Below, piece after piece: positions 1-8,973 of a stretch of DNA of 64,000 bases. Position numbers and translations under genes: made by a program. The notes under the pieces are model-generated. The model was not told the origin of the DNA. It worked only from the letters and a program-made list of their open reading frames with translations, and made no database searches. The number at the start of each line of letters is the position of its first letter. Position 1 is the first letter of the stretch. The stretch is from Bradyrhizobium sp. WBAH42 (GTDB lineage: Bacteria > Pseudomonadota > Alphaproteobacteria > Rhizobiales > Xanthobacteraceae): NCBI RefSeq assembly GCF_024585265.1, contig NZ_CP036533.1, forward strand, positions 4,535,001 to 4,599,000. Direction: 5' to 3'.

Positions 1-2367
1 GACTTTGTGTTCGCGGGTGGCCCTTGGACCGATCATTGCGTCCCGTTCGTCTTTGCAGCCAATGGCCGATCGTATCTAAAGCAGATCGAGACCGAGAGCG
101 GCATCTGGTTCCGCGATACGCGCCGCACTGGCAATCATCGTCGCGCCCTCGTTGATTGGCCAACCCCCGAAGGGCTCTCTGGACTCCTCGAAGTCAACCA
201 AGACGCGGCGACTGCGGCGCTCAAGGCGTTACCTTTTGAGTTTGGCTTTCCGCTCCGAGATTATCAGGAGAGCGCCATCAAGGCGGTGGAGAAAGCACTG
301 GAGGCTGAACAGCGCACAATGCTTGTTGCGATGGCTACCGGCACAGGCAAGACCAAACTTGCCATCGCGATGCTCTATCGACTTTTGAGCACCAAGCGCT
401 TCCGGCGCATCTGCTTTGTTGTGGACCGGTCAGCCCTCGGCAAACAAGCTGCAGATGAATTCACTACGACTAGGGTCGTCTCGGGCAAAGCATTTGCGGA
501 CATCTTTGGCCTCAAGGGGCTTGATGATGTTGCGCCGGAAACTGAGACGAAGGTGCATATCTGTACGATTCAGGGCTTAGTGAAGCGCGTTCTCTACACT
601 GCGGACGGCTCCGAAGCCCCGCCCATCGACCAGTATGATCTTATAGTGGTCGACGAATGCCATCGCGGCTATCTGCTCGACCGCGAAATGTCGGACGCCG
701 AACTGAGCTTCCGCGGTCAGGATGATTACGTTTCCAAGTATCGCCGCGTCCTAGAGTATTTTGATGCAGTGAAGATCGGTTTGACCGCTACGCCAGCCCT
801 TCACACCACAGAAATATTCGGTGATCCCATCTTCAAGTACTCCTACAGGGATGCGGTAATCGAGGGGCACCTCATCGACCATGAGCCGCCTATAAGGATC
901 GAAACCGCCCTCGCTCGGGCGGGAATACTCTTCGAGAAAGGTGAAGCGTTGGACGTCCTCAACACGCGCACCGGCGAAGTAAACCTCACTCATGCGCCTG
1001 ACGAGATTCGGTTCGAGGTCGAGCAATTTAACAAGAAAGTGGTGACCCCCGAATTCAACCGGGTGGTAGCGGAAGAACTTGCCAAGCACATCGATCCTGC
1101 GCTTCCCGGCAAGACGCTAATCTTTGCGGCCACTGATGCCCATGCTGATATCGTGGTGTCCAAGATTAAGGACGCGTTCGCTGCAGCCTATGGGGAGATA
1201 GATGATGCAGCGGTCAAGAAAATCACTGGAAGCGTAGATAAGGTGCAAAATCTAATCCGTTCATTCCGAAACGATGCCAGCCCGAAGATCGCAGTTACCG
1301 TGGACCTGTTGACCACAGGCATCGACGTGCCCTTAATTACGAACCTTGTCTTTCTGCGGCGGGTGAATAGCCGAATTCTGTATGAGCAAATGATCGGCCG
1401 AGCCACCCGGAAATGTCCCGAGATTAACAAGGACGTATTCCGCATCTTTGACGCCGTGGACCTCTATCCGAACCTGCAGAACCTCACCGAGATGAAACCG
1501 GTTGTGGTCAACCCCTCCATTGGGTTCGAACAGTTGGTCAAGGAACTCATATCGGCAGATGATGATGGCCACCGCGATACAATTCGCCAACAGCTTGCGG
1601 TGAAACTTCGTCGGCGACTTGGTAAGCTCCCCTCCGATGTCCGAGAAAGGTTTGAGGCCGTTGCCGGTGAAGAACCGGAGCAGACCTTGAGGCGGCTCCT
1701 GCAGAGCAGTCCGGCCGAGGTGTCCGAGTGGTTCTCAGACCGTGCAGCTATTGGCCCCATTCTGGATTGGCAGAATGACGGCGGTACTCCCCGATTCATG
1801 CCGATTTCGAACCACAGCGATGAAGTGGTCGCGGTCACTCGGGGATATGGCGCAGCGACAAAGCCCGAAGACTTTCTTGACGGCTTCTCGGCGTTCGTGC
1901 GGGACAACATCAACGCGATTGCTGCTCTTAAACTCGTTGTGCAACGTCCCCGCGATCTCACTCGCGCTGATCTGCAGGAGCTAAGAAGGGCACTCGACCT
2001 CAAAGGATATTCGGAGGCCAACCTGCGCCGCGCTTGGGCCGACGCCAAGAACGAGGATATCGCTGCCTCTATCATCGGATTTGTGCGCCAAGCCGCACTA
2101 GGCGATCCTTTGACCCCTTATGCGGATCGTGTAAGAGCCGCAATGCAAAAGGTCTTGACGAATCGGTCCTGGACGGACCCACAGAAGCGCTGGCTCAAGC
2201 GCATCGGGGAACAGGTTGAAAAGGAGATCGTGGTGGACCGCGAGGCAATCGATCGAGAGCCCTTCGCCGCGGACGGCGGGTTCACCCGTCTCAACAAGGT
2301 ATTCGGAGGCGATCTTGAGGTTGTGCTCACCGGAATCCACGAGGAGCTTTGGAGGAACGTCGGATGA
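1..2367 (+). CDS. hsdR: Type I restriction endonuclease subunit R (5'-truncated by window edge)
   Basis: ATP-dependent translocase/nuclease subunit of a type I restriction-modification enzyme. The open frame runs in from base 1, and the visible N-terminus (VPFVFAANGR, SGIWFRD) matches the family after its PD-(D/E)XK nuclease domain, so that domain lies outside the window. Counting from the GTG at 7, Walker A (ATGTGKT) is near residue 110 and the Walker B/DEAD-type box (DECH) near 216. The helicase motif with TTGIDVP and the IGRATR arginine fingers follow near 440-470. The stop overlaps the next gene's ATG (ATGA). It is the first gene of a four-gene operon with hsdM and hsdS. The enzyme would cut DNA unmethylated at the HsdS-specified site. 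Codon use is less GC-biased than in genes beyond 16.7 kb, consistent with the island. Confidence 0.95.
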   Translation, partial: DFVFAGGPWTDHCVPFVFAANGRSYLKQIETESGIWFRDTRRTGNHRRALVDWPTPEGLSGLLEVNQDAATAALKALPFEFGFPLRDYQESAIKAVEKALEAEQRTMLVAMATGTGKTKLAIAMLYRLLSTKRFRRICFVVDRSALGKQAADEFTTTRVVSGKAFADIFGLKGLDDVAPETETKVHICTIQGLVKRVLYTADGSEAPPIDQYDLIVVDECHRGYLLDREMSDAELSFRGQDDYVSKYRRVLEYFDAVKIGLTATPALHTTEIFGDPIFKYSYRDAVIEGHLIDHEPPIRIETALARAGILFEKGEALDVLNTRTGEVNLTHAPDEIRFEVEQFNKKVVTPEFNRVVAEELAKHIDPALPGKTLIFAATDAHADIVVSKIKDAFAAAYGEIDDAAVKKITGSVDKVQNLIRSFRNDASPKIAVTVDLLTTGIDVPLITNLVFLRRVNSRILYEQMIGRATRKCPEINKDVFRIFDAVDLYPNLQNLTEMKPVVVNPSIGFEQLVKELISADDDGHRDTIRQQLAVKLRRRLGKLPSDVRERFEAVAGEEPEQTLRRLLQSSPAEVSEWFSDRAAIGPILDWQNDGGTPRFMPISNHSDEVVAVTRGYGAATKPEDFLDGFSAFVRDNINAIAALKLVVQRPRDLTRADLQELRRALDLKGYSEANLRRAWADAKNEDIAASIIGFVRQAALGDPLTPYADRVRAAMQKVLTNRSWTDPQKRWLKRIGEQVEKEIVVDREAIDREPFAADGGFTRLNKVFGGDLEVVLTGIHEELWRNVG

Positions 2368-2954
2368 CTGATCAGGACGATGCGCTTGCTATGCCACAGG
2401 CCGAGGAAACCGCTGTTTCAACGCAGCAGAGTTTCGGAGAATGGGTAAGCAGCGAGATGACGAAGCAAGGTCTCACCATCCCGCAACTCGCAGCTAAAAC
2501 CAAGATTTCATATACGGGAATCTGGAATATCGTGAAGGGGAACACCGTCTATCCAACGGACGAAACAAGGGCGAAGCTATCAGCTGCGTTGAATCAGCCG
2601 GTACCGACAGAGGTCCAAAAGGAAATAGAGCAAGAGTCCGAGATCTCAGGATATACGTGGACGGATTTCACTCCCTCCGACATAGGAACAATTCCCGACA
2701 AGGCTGGCGTGTACGTATTTTATGATGTCACCGATCGCCCTGTGTATGTCGGCAAATCGGCGAAGAGCGTTCGAGCCAGAGTGAAGGACCATCAAACCCG
2801 TTTTTGGTTCAAGCCTCCGCTGGTTGTTCGCGGTTCATTTCTCGCAATTGATGACCCCGCGATGTGCGAAAAGATTGAAATGATCTTGATCAAGTTTCTT
2901 GGCAAGCATGCGCTTCTGAATGTTCAGGGTGTGGTGCGAGACATGGTTGAATAG
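2364..2954 (+). CDS. HTH (XRE-like) / GIY-YIG nuclease-domain fusion inside the hsd operon
   Basis: Protein of 196 residues. I chose ATG 2364 because GGAGG lies 8 bases upstream and the ATG overlaps the hsdR stop; a TTG at 2349 is the alternative. Residues about 28-80 form an XRE/Cro-like helix-turn-helix (GLTIPQLAAKTKIS then GIWNIVKGNT). Residues about 112-190 form a compact GIY-YIG fold: GVY at 115-117, YVG at 128-130, conserved Arg near 137-139, Glu at 169 or 172 and terminal Asn at 186, so the catalytic set looks intact. It sits between hsdR and hsdM with a 4-base overlap upstream and one base to hsdM, so it is almost certainly co-transcribed with the restriction system. It could be a regulator, an accessory nuclease or a second restriction activity. 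The fusion is not a standard hsd component; its role is unknown. Confidence 0.85.
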   Translation: MTDQDDALAMPQAEETAVSTQQSFGEWVSSEMTKQGLTIPQLAAKTKISYTGIWNIVKGNTVYPTDETRAKLSAALNQPVPTEVQKEIEQESEISGYTWTDFTPSDIGTIPDKAGVYVFYDVTDRPVYVGKSAKSVRARVKDHQTRFWFKPPLVVRGSFLAIDDPAMCEKIEMILIKFLGKHALLNVQGVVRDMVE

Positions 2955-2955
2955 A

Positions 2956-4443
2956 ATGGCTAGCACAATCGATATTGTCGCCAAACTGTGGTCGCTATGC
3001 CACGTGCTTCGCGATGATGGAGTTACCTACAACGAGTACGTCACGGAGCTGACCTATCTGCTCTTCCTCAAAATGCTCGCCGAGGTGCCCGACCACAGCG
3101 GGGGCCTGCGAGAGGACCGGCTGCCGAATCAATATCGCTGGGGTGAACTGGCGAAGCGCGAGGGGCTCGATCAGCTCGACTACTACAAGCAACTCTTACT
3201 TGACCTCGGCAAGCCCGGCACGAAGGATGCTCTGGTACGAACCATTTTCACAGACGCTCAGACAAAGCTACGCAAGCCAACAAACCTCAAGTCGCTCACA
3301 TCTAGTATCGACCAGCTCGATTGGTTTTCGGCTCGGGAGGAAGGCCTGGGCAACCTTTATGAGGGCCTGTTAGAGAAAAACGCGGCCGACAAAAAATCCG
3401 GCGCCGGTCAATACTTTACGCCTCGCCCGCTGATCGACTGCATCGTTCGCCTTATGAAGCCGCAACCGGGTGAAACCATCCAGGACCCGGCTGCCGGCAC
3501 CGCTGGCTTTCTGGTGGCGGCAGATCGTTACATAAAGGATTGCACCGACGAACTCTACAAGCTGCCGCCAGACAAGGCGCACTTCCAGCGGCACAGTGCG
3601 TATGTTGGCGCGGAGCTTGTCCCGGACACACATCGGCTTTGCCTGATGAACCTACTGCTGCACGGTATCGAGGGTGGGGTGGAATTGGCCGACACGCTCT
3701 CGCCCGACGGCGAGCGCCTTCCTAAGGCCGATGTTCTCCTGACCAACCCTCCGTTCGGTACAAAGAAAGGCGGAGGGCGGCCAACTCGCTCCGACTTCTC
3801 CGTCACCGCCGACACGTCCAACAAGCAGCTTGCCTTTGTCGAGCACATTGTCCGTGCTCTCAAGCCAGGCGGTCGGGCCGCGATGGTAGTCCCGGACAAC
3901 GTGCTGTTCGAGGACAACACTGGGCGGCGGCTGCGCTCATGGCTGATGGAGCTGTGCAACCTGCACACCATCCTGCGTCTGCCGACCGGCATCTTCTACG
4001 CACAAGGGGTCAAGACTAACGTGCTGTTTCTCCAGCGCGGGACCACCGATAAAGCCAATACAAAGGCGGTATGGGTTTATGACCTGCGAGCCAACATGCC
4101 AGCTTTCGGGAAGACCCGTCCGCTTACAGTTGAGGACTTTGCGGAATTCGAGAAGGCTTATGGCGATGATCCGAACTGCGACGAAAAGCGCACGGATCAG
4201 GGCGAGGATGGCCGCTGGCGTCGTTTCACGCGCGAGCAAATCGCGGCCCGCAATGATAATCTTGATATCTCATGGCTTCGCGACACCGAAACAGAAGCCG
4301 AGGAGCAACTGACCGAGCCGGATGATATTTCGGCAGCCATCATTGGGCACCTCAAGGCGGCTCTCGCAGACATTGAGGCGCTAGCTGAGGAGCTAGAGCC
4401 AGAAGGCGCTGGGCTTAGCGACATTGCAGAGGCCGCCGAATGA
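2956..4443 (+). CDS. hsdM: Type I restriction-modification DNA methyltransferase subunit M
   Basis: N6-adenine methyltransferase subunit, 495 residues, near family length. Start ATG 2956 follows one base after the previous stop; the longer frame from 2920 overlaps the upstream gene and has no conserved sequence. The N-terminal helical HsdM_N domain (about 1-130) contains YVTELTYLLFLKM. The SAM-binding motif I (DPAAGTAGF) begins near residue 177 and the catalytic NPPF motif at residue 264. The C-terminus is acidic and helical, as expected for contact with HsdS. Its stop overlaps hsdS (ATGA), implying translational coupling. Expected to protect host DNA as M2S and to form R2M2S with HsdR. Confidence 0.96.
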   Translation: MASTIDIVAKLWSLCHVLRDDGVTYNEYVTELTYLLFLKMLAEVPDHSGGLREDRLPNQYRWGELAKREGLDQLDYYKQLLLDLGKPGTKDALVRTIFTDAQTKLRKPTNLKSLTSSIDQLDWFSAREEGLGNLYEGLLEKNAADKKSGAGQYFTPRPLIDCIVRLMKPQPGETIQDPAAGTAGFLVAADRYIKDCTDELYKLPPDKAHFQRHSAYVGAELVPDTHRLCLMNLLLHGIEGGVELADTLSPDGERLPKADVLLTNPPFGTKKGGGRPTRSDFSVTADTSNKQLAFVEHIVRALKPGGRAAMVVPDNVLFEDNTGRRLRSWLMELCNLHTILRLPTGIFYAQGVKTNVLFLQRGTTDKANTKAVWVYDLRANMPAFGKTRPLTVEDFAEFEKAYGDDPNCDEKRTDQGEDGRWRRFTREQIAARNDNLDISWLRDTETEAEEQLTEPDDISAAIIGHLKAALADIEALAEELEPEGAGLSDIAEAAE

Positions 4444-5855
4444 GTTTCTCCGCCTCTGTTTCTGAGCTGGTCGAAAAGTCACAATCAGGTCTACTTGGCA
4501 AAGCGCCTTATTGGGAGCGAATCCCGCTCGGTGAAATAGCAAAAATACTGAATGGTTATCCGTGGAAGTCCACTTTTTTCAACGGTCAACAGGGCGTCCC
4601 TGTTGTACGCATCCGGGACGTGACTTCCGGAGCGACCGAGACCCTCTACAGTGGACCGGTTGAGGAGGGCTTTTGGATTGAAGACGGCGACCTGCTTGTT
4701 GGCATGGATGGTGACTTCAATTCGCGTATTTGGATGGCTGGAAGAGCGCTGTTGAACCAGCGAGTTTGCCGAATTGCTCCGGACGAAAACGTATATCTCA
4801 AGGCGTTTCTCGCAATTGTCCTTCCTGGATACTTGAAATTAATCAACAGTGAAACGCATTCGACCACCGTAAAGCACCTGTCGTCTAAGACGCTTTGCGA
4901 AATTCCACTTCCATTCCCTTCTCTGCCCGAGCAACGCCGGATCGTGGCGAAGGTCGAGAGCCTGTCCGCGAAATCCAGACGTGCTAGCGATCACCTCGAT
5001 CACATCCCTCGGCTGGTAGAGAAGTACAAGCAGGCGATCCTGGCTGCGGCGTTCCGCGGGGAGCTAACGCGGGAATGGCGAGACGTCCATCCTGATGCGA
5101 ACGCACAAATTAGCAGAGAAGATCTTTTAGCAAGGACGAAGACTCCGAAAAAACCAAGGGCAATCGCCGCCCCAACAGCCGAGCAAAGACGCGGCATGTG
5201 GAGCATACCAAAGAGCTGGCGTTGGAGACAGGTTGGCGAAGTTGGATTTGTAACGAAATTGGCCGGGTTCGAATACACCAAATATGTTCAATACGATCCG
5301 GACGGAGATTTGAGGGTTCTAAAAGCAGAGAACGCAGGACCGAACGGCTTTCGACCGACGGCATATTCTCGTGTTCGATCCGAAACCGTCGAACAGCTTG
5401 AACGATCGCGTTTGAGCGGGGGAGAGCTCCTTGTCGTTTTCGTTGGCGCAGGAACGGGCAACGTCGCCGTGGTCCCCCCGAGCGATGCCTTTTTCCTCGG
5501 GCCGAATGTTGGAATGGTCAGGCCAACGTCCGAAATTACTGCAAGATTTATGGAGCTGTTTTTCCGCTATCATCAAGGTCGACAACTACTCTTGGCGACA
5601 TCGAAAGCCGTTGCGCAACCCTCACTCTCCATGGGTGCAATTCGTTCGACACCCATTGCTGTTTCATCACTCGCGGAGCAATCTGAAATTATCAACCGCA
5701 TCGAAACAGCCTTCGCATGGATAGATCGTCTTTTGTACGAAGCCGCGAGCGCTCGCAAGCTATGCAACCGCCTAAACGAAGCTGTCCTCGCAAAGGCATT
5801 TCGCGGGGAGCTGGTGCCGCAGGACCACAACGACGAGCTCGGGAGTGATCTCTAA
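4440..5855 (+). CDS. hsdS: Type I restriction-modification specificity subunit S
   Basis: DNA-recognition subunit of 471 residues with the usual two-half layout. TRD1 is at about 20-165 (IPLGEIAKILNGYPW). A central conserved region follows (LPEQRRIVAKVESL, then AILAAAFRGELTREW). TRD2 is at about 240-400, and a second copy of the conserved region lies at about 405-462 (LAEQSEIINRIETAF, then AVLAKAFRGELVPQD). The duplicated AFRGEL motif marks the internal repeat. The start overlaps the hsdM stop. The two TRDs are unlike each other, so the target should be an asymmetric bipartite sequence. The target itself cannot be read from sequence alone. Confidence 0.95.
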   Translation: MSFSASVSELVEKSQSGLLGKAPYWERIPLGEIAKILNGYPWKSTFFNGQQGVPVVRIRDVTSGATETLYSGPVEEGFWIEDGDLLVGMDGDFNSRIWMAGRALLNQRVCRIAPDENVYLKAFLAIVLPGYLKLINSETHSTTVKHLSSKTLCEIPLPFPSLPEQRRIVAKVESLSAKSRRASDHLDHIPRLVEKYKQAILAAAFRGELTREWRDVHPDANAQISREDLLARTKTPKKPRAIAAPTAEQRRGMWSIPKSWRWRQVGEVGFVTKLAGFEYTKYVQYDPDGDLRVLKAENAGPNGFRPTAYSRVRSETVEQLERSRLSGGELLVVFVGAGTGNVAVVPPSDAFFLGPNVGMVRPTSEITARFMELFFRYHQGRQLLLATSKAVAQPSLSMGAIRSTPIAVSSLAEQSEIINRIETAFAWIDRLLYEAASARKLCNRLNEAVLAKAFRGELVPQDHNDELGSDL

Positions 5856-6221
5856 GATTGATAAGATGGGACGAGAATCGAGGAGGTCGGCTGATGGCTC
5901 GCGGCGGTGGTCTGGAGGCGATCCTGTTTCCGCGAAGAAGCACCGCAGGCCGCTGCCCATTTACTGCCTGCGCGACAACACTGAAGCAAGGCGTGGGCGC
6001 GACAATGCCCCGCTGGAAACCTCGTGCTTGCGGTATGTGTCCGCCGGAATGGACACGATCTCCTTGACGATATGGTCGGGGTGCCCGCGACGTATGTCCA
6101 GGTTCTCCCGAACTAAAGGTCGTAGGGCCGGCTAGCCCGGTTTCCAACTTCCCGATCACCAGGGGTCAAGAAGGACTAAGCTTGCGGGGGCGCACCGTAG
6201 GCGAGCTTCCCGGGAGTTGGA
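5856..6221. other. Intergenic stretch after hsdS, no gene seen
   Basis: Short open frames on both strands here lack domain-like sequence and ribosome binding sites. No tRNA, strong terminator or repeat was recognised. The last bases (GGGAG near 6212) serve as the ribosome binding site of the following small gene. Confidence 0.5.
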
Positions 6222-6480
6222 ATGATGGACGCTGCAGCATCGTCGATCGCTGAGGTCAAGAAGGAGGCGGCCGGGCGCACTGCCTCGCTGCTGTGGATTG
6301 CGACCGGTATCTACTATTTCGGGACCACCGACAAGGCCGGGTTTCTTTTCGTGGCAGGCAGCCCTGTTTTTTATAGGCGGAATGTTAGTTGCGGCCTTAG
6401 TGTTCGGGGCTGCCAGCCACTATCTCTTCGCTGCCTACCGTGGATTCTACCTCAACCATGCTCGAGGTAAGTCCATCTAG
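6222..6480 (+). pseudogene. Small membrane protein gene, apparently frameshifted
   Basis: An ATG at 6222 with GGGAG just upstream opens a frame reading MMDAAASSIAEVKKEAAG, then a hydrophobic segment (SLLWIATGIYYFG), and loses protein-like character near 6350. From there another frame, shifted by one base, continues as a hydrophobic segment (ALFFIGGMLVAALVFG, then HYLFAAYRGFYLN) to a TAG at 6480. Joined, they would give a membrane protein of about 85 residues with two transmembrane helices. A single-base indel around the GGGTTTCTTTT run (about 6340-6352) would explain this. It may be a decayed cargo gene, a sequencing error, or two overlapping peptides. Confidence 0.45.
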
Positions 6481-6863
6481 CTACAGTCGCGGCTCTCGTC
6501 CTCAATGTCTTTAAGCGGCGAGGTGGGCCTTCTTGGGTCTCTACGACCTAAGCTGACTATAGGTCCATGCTGTATTGTGCCGGCTGTGTAGGTGGTCCTT
6601 GGGGGCAACTAACCTCTACAACTGCCCGGGCGTGAGAAAGGCCGCGTCGCCAGCCTTGGCAATCGATCTAGGTTAAGGCGTGGAGAGCCTGCGCGAGGCA
6701 CTCGGTGGTGGGACTTGGCGCAGGTAGCGATCACTCTCCCTTCCTTGAAGGCAGCTACGAAGGAGAGATCTAGAGGCGGCGGAGATGTGCCTTTGTAGTG
6801 CCTTTTCGGCGCTCACAAAGAAGGGCTCCAAGGCGCCCCCCCAGGCCTTAATGAGGGTCGTAA
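6481..6863. other. Intergenic stretch, no gene seen
   Basis: No coding sequence, repeat or RNA gene was recognised between the small membrane gene and the 3' end of the leftward operon. It probably contains the transcription end of that operon, but I saw no clear hairpin followed by a T run. Confidence 0.4.
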
Positions 6864-8342
6864 TTAATACTGCGATTTCAATACGATAGGCAGTGGAGTG
6901 CCGACCGTTTCCAGAGCGGCATTAGTCATCTCGCGGGCTGCGACATCTGCTTTTGATCGCTGGACCATTAGTCCATCGTGCATATTCATGGCGGCGACAT
7001 TGAGCTCCGCCAGTCGAAGCAAGCTACGGAGCATGATCTGCGATTCCCGCAACATTAAGCGAAGGCCAATGCCGGTCTCGAAGACGTCGGACAGCTCCGG
7101 GAACGCTGCCAACACTGCGTCGCGGATCTCAACACCACTCATGCCGCGCGGCAACCTGTCCTTCAAATCAGATGGAATGCGACTCAGAGGCGTTTCTCTG
7201 AAGAGCATCGCACTGACGATTTGTTTAATGCCATCGCGGTATAGCCCTGCATCGATTTTAGGAATTCTTGCGTAGAGATCGCCAGCGGGTGGTTCAATGC
7301 CAGCCTCGATAAAGGCGAGGCGCAAAAAGGCAGAAGAAAAGTCCAAATCAGCAATTGGTTCACCGTTGATCCTGATCGCGTGTCGACGATTGGAGGGGAG
7401 CTCTTGCCACCAGCCATTAAACATCCGGCCTCCGAGGTCAAATCGCGGTTGATCGTGCTCGCTCATTTTGAAATGTCTAACGAGATCACGATGGGTCGTG
7501 AGAACCGGTGACCCACCATCAGGCTCGAAGGTGAGTTTGGCAGTTCTCAAAAAGCCGTTCAGCCGCTCCATTTCCTCACGCAAGGCGACGGTTTCTTCAG
7601 TATCTTCATAGTCGATCAATTCAACGTCTTTGCTCTTTCTAGCAAAATTGCGCCGACTCACGCTCAATCGAATCGTTTCCGTCCCTCTCTCCCACGCGAA
7701 GTGTTCGGGCCCGAGCCGAAAGCGCTTTATTTCCGAAGCCAATGAAGTGGCCGGGGTGAAAGAACTCGCTATTCCCCGTTGATGAGATTTGCGCAGTTCA
7801 ATCAGGCTACCTCTAGAGGCGAGTCCCTCCAGCACTCGTGGGAGTAATGCAAATCCCCTTCGGTCATAACGGCTAATCTTTCGCTTAGGTGCACGGAGAC
7901 TAACTGTAATGTTTGGGCAATCATTTCCCATAGCGATTCCGAAGGCGACATTAGCTAGCAATGTTTTGATGATTGTCTCAAGGTTCGCTCGGTCTTGCGC
8001 CTTCATCCTGCGCTTGCGAGGCGCGCTCTCCTCGTAACTTGCTGTCACATTTTCGGCAACCACGTGCAGAAACCGCCGGTTTGTCGTGAGCCAGGGATCG
8101 AATGGCCGAAACGTATGTGGCTCAAGGAGCACTGCGGGCTTAAACTCTGACACCCTCGCAGATGTCACCTGATCACGCGTTAGCGCTCGCCTTGTGTTAG
8201 CCTTTTTGGAACGGATAGAGCGTCTAGGCTGTTGCAACGTGACCTCTTCAAATGATGTTAGGAAGCGAGGCGGGACCAAACAGCTCGTGTTTGAGGCGAA
8301 GAATATTTTCGAGATGCCGACTCGCGGGCTCGGATGCTTCAT
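6864..8342 (-). CDS. Mobile-element protein with DNA-polymerase-like motifs, function unproven
   Basis: Protein of up to 492 residues, last gene of a three-gene overlapping operon. The N-terminal part (about 1-110) is basic and poorly structured. The C-terminal half has a well-formed core: GGRMFNGWWQELP, then RINGEPIADLDFSSAF with Asp334, then LYRDGIKQIVSAMLF with Arg369 and Lys373, and MHDGLMV with His455-Asp456. That order resembles family A polymerase motifs A (DxS), B (R...K) and C (HDxxV), although the spacing is tighter than in Pol I. I recall similar uncharacterised proteins from alphaproteobacterial plasmids and islands, but could not search. The frame overlaps the upstream gene by 95 bases, so the true start may be further in. 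Possible roles are replication of the island, repair or defence. Confidence 0.6.
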   Translation of the reverse strand: MKHPSPRVGISKIFFASNTSCLVPPRFLTSFEEVTLQQPRRSIRSKKANTRRALTRDQVTSARVSEFKPAVLLEPHTFRPFDPWLTTNRRFLHVVAENVTASYEESAPRKRRMKAQDRANLETIIKTLLANVAFGIAMGNDCPNITVSLRAPKRKISRYDRRGFALLPRVLEGLASRGSLIELRKSHQRGIASSFTPATSLASEIKRFRLGPEHFAWERGTETIRLSVSRRNFARKSKDVELIDYEDTEETVALREEMERLNGFLRTAKLTFEPDGGSPVLTTHRDLVRHFKMSEHDQPRFDLGGRMFNGWWQELPSNRRHAIRINGEPIADLDFSSAFLRLAFIEAGIEPPAGDLYARIPKIDAGLYRDGIKQIVSAMLFRETPLSRIPSDLKDRLPRGMSGVEIRDAVLAAFPELSDVFETGIGLRLMLRESQIMLRSLLRLAELNVAAMNMHDGLMVQRSKADVAAREMTNAALETVGTPLPIVLKSQY

Positions 8343-8973
8343 CGATCAGCTTGCCCAGACGGCGAAGCATTACGCCAGCAGATCGGGGATAGCGATCATA
8401 TCGGGAATTCGGCCCATAGACCGCATGATATCCCGAGGCTGTGCGGAGAGCCCGCTTGGCTAGTTGAGTTATCCTGAATTCGTCTGGAACCCCGATAGGG
8501 CGAATAGGATCGTCAAGTACAGCTGCGGACACAGCCAGATAGATTAACAATAGCTTCCTCGGCGGCACATCTCCTTTTCGCATTCTCGCCAGTGCCGCCT
8601 CAGCTTTCACACGCGGATGTAAGTAAGGTAGATCAGCTATCCGCTGCGTTGGGCCGGCGCATTCCAAAAGCAACGCAAGTCGCCGCTCGGCCGTTTTCAA
8701 GGCGACGTCTTCTGGTAAGCTTTTGATGTAACGCTCCACGGTTTGCATGTAGGGACGCAGCTGTGCGGCCCGATAAGTCGTTTTGATCAGATCGCCGTGT
8801 CGGTTTCGTCTGCGGCAGCATCGATCGCAGTGGATGAGCGAAGCTCCCCTTCCTGCACGGGCTTGCGGCGGCCGGCCGCAGCCTGGAATGGGACAAACCC
8901 TAAAGGCACCATCGTTAGGCGTAGAAATCCGACGTAAGAATGCCCGAGTGTGCTGTGATTTAGGCATCGCCAC
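8248..8973 (-). CDS. Zinc-ribbon protein of unknown function
   Basis: Protein of 241 residues. Near the N-terminus Cys27, Cys32, Cys49 and Cys52 (C-x4-C-x16-C-x2-C, with HCDRCC at the second knuckle) suggest a zinc ribbon, followed by RRRNRHG. The rest is alpha-helical and basic. It overlaps the upstream gene by 14 bases and the downstream polymerase-like gene by up to 95 bases, so the three are likely translated from one mRNA. A zinc ribbon next to a polymerase-like protein fits a DNA-binding or primer-handling partner, but this is inference. The start at 8973 is the first Met; MPKSQHTRAF two codons later is equally possible. Confidence 0.7.
   Translation of the reverse strand: MAMPKSQHTRAFLRRISTPNDGAFRVCPIPGCGRPPQARAGRGASLIHCDRCCRRRNRHGDLIKTTYRAAQLRPYMQTVERYIKSLPEDVALKTAERRLALLLECAGPTQRIADLPYLHPRVKAEAALARMRKGDVPPRKLLLIYLAVSAAVLDDPIRPIGVPDEFRITQLAKRALRTASGYHAVYGPNSRYDRYPRSAGVMLRRLGKLIDEASEPASRHLENILRLKHELFGPASLPNII

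Noticed and set aside
5845..6135. 96-codon frame after hsdS
   Set aside because: No ribosome binding site and no domain; composition is that of random frame.
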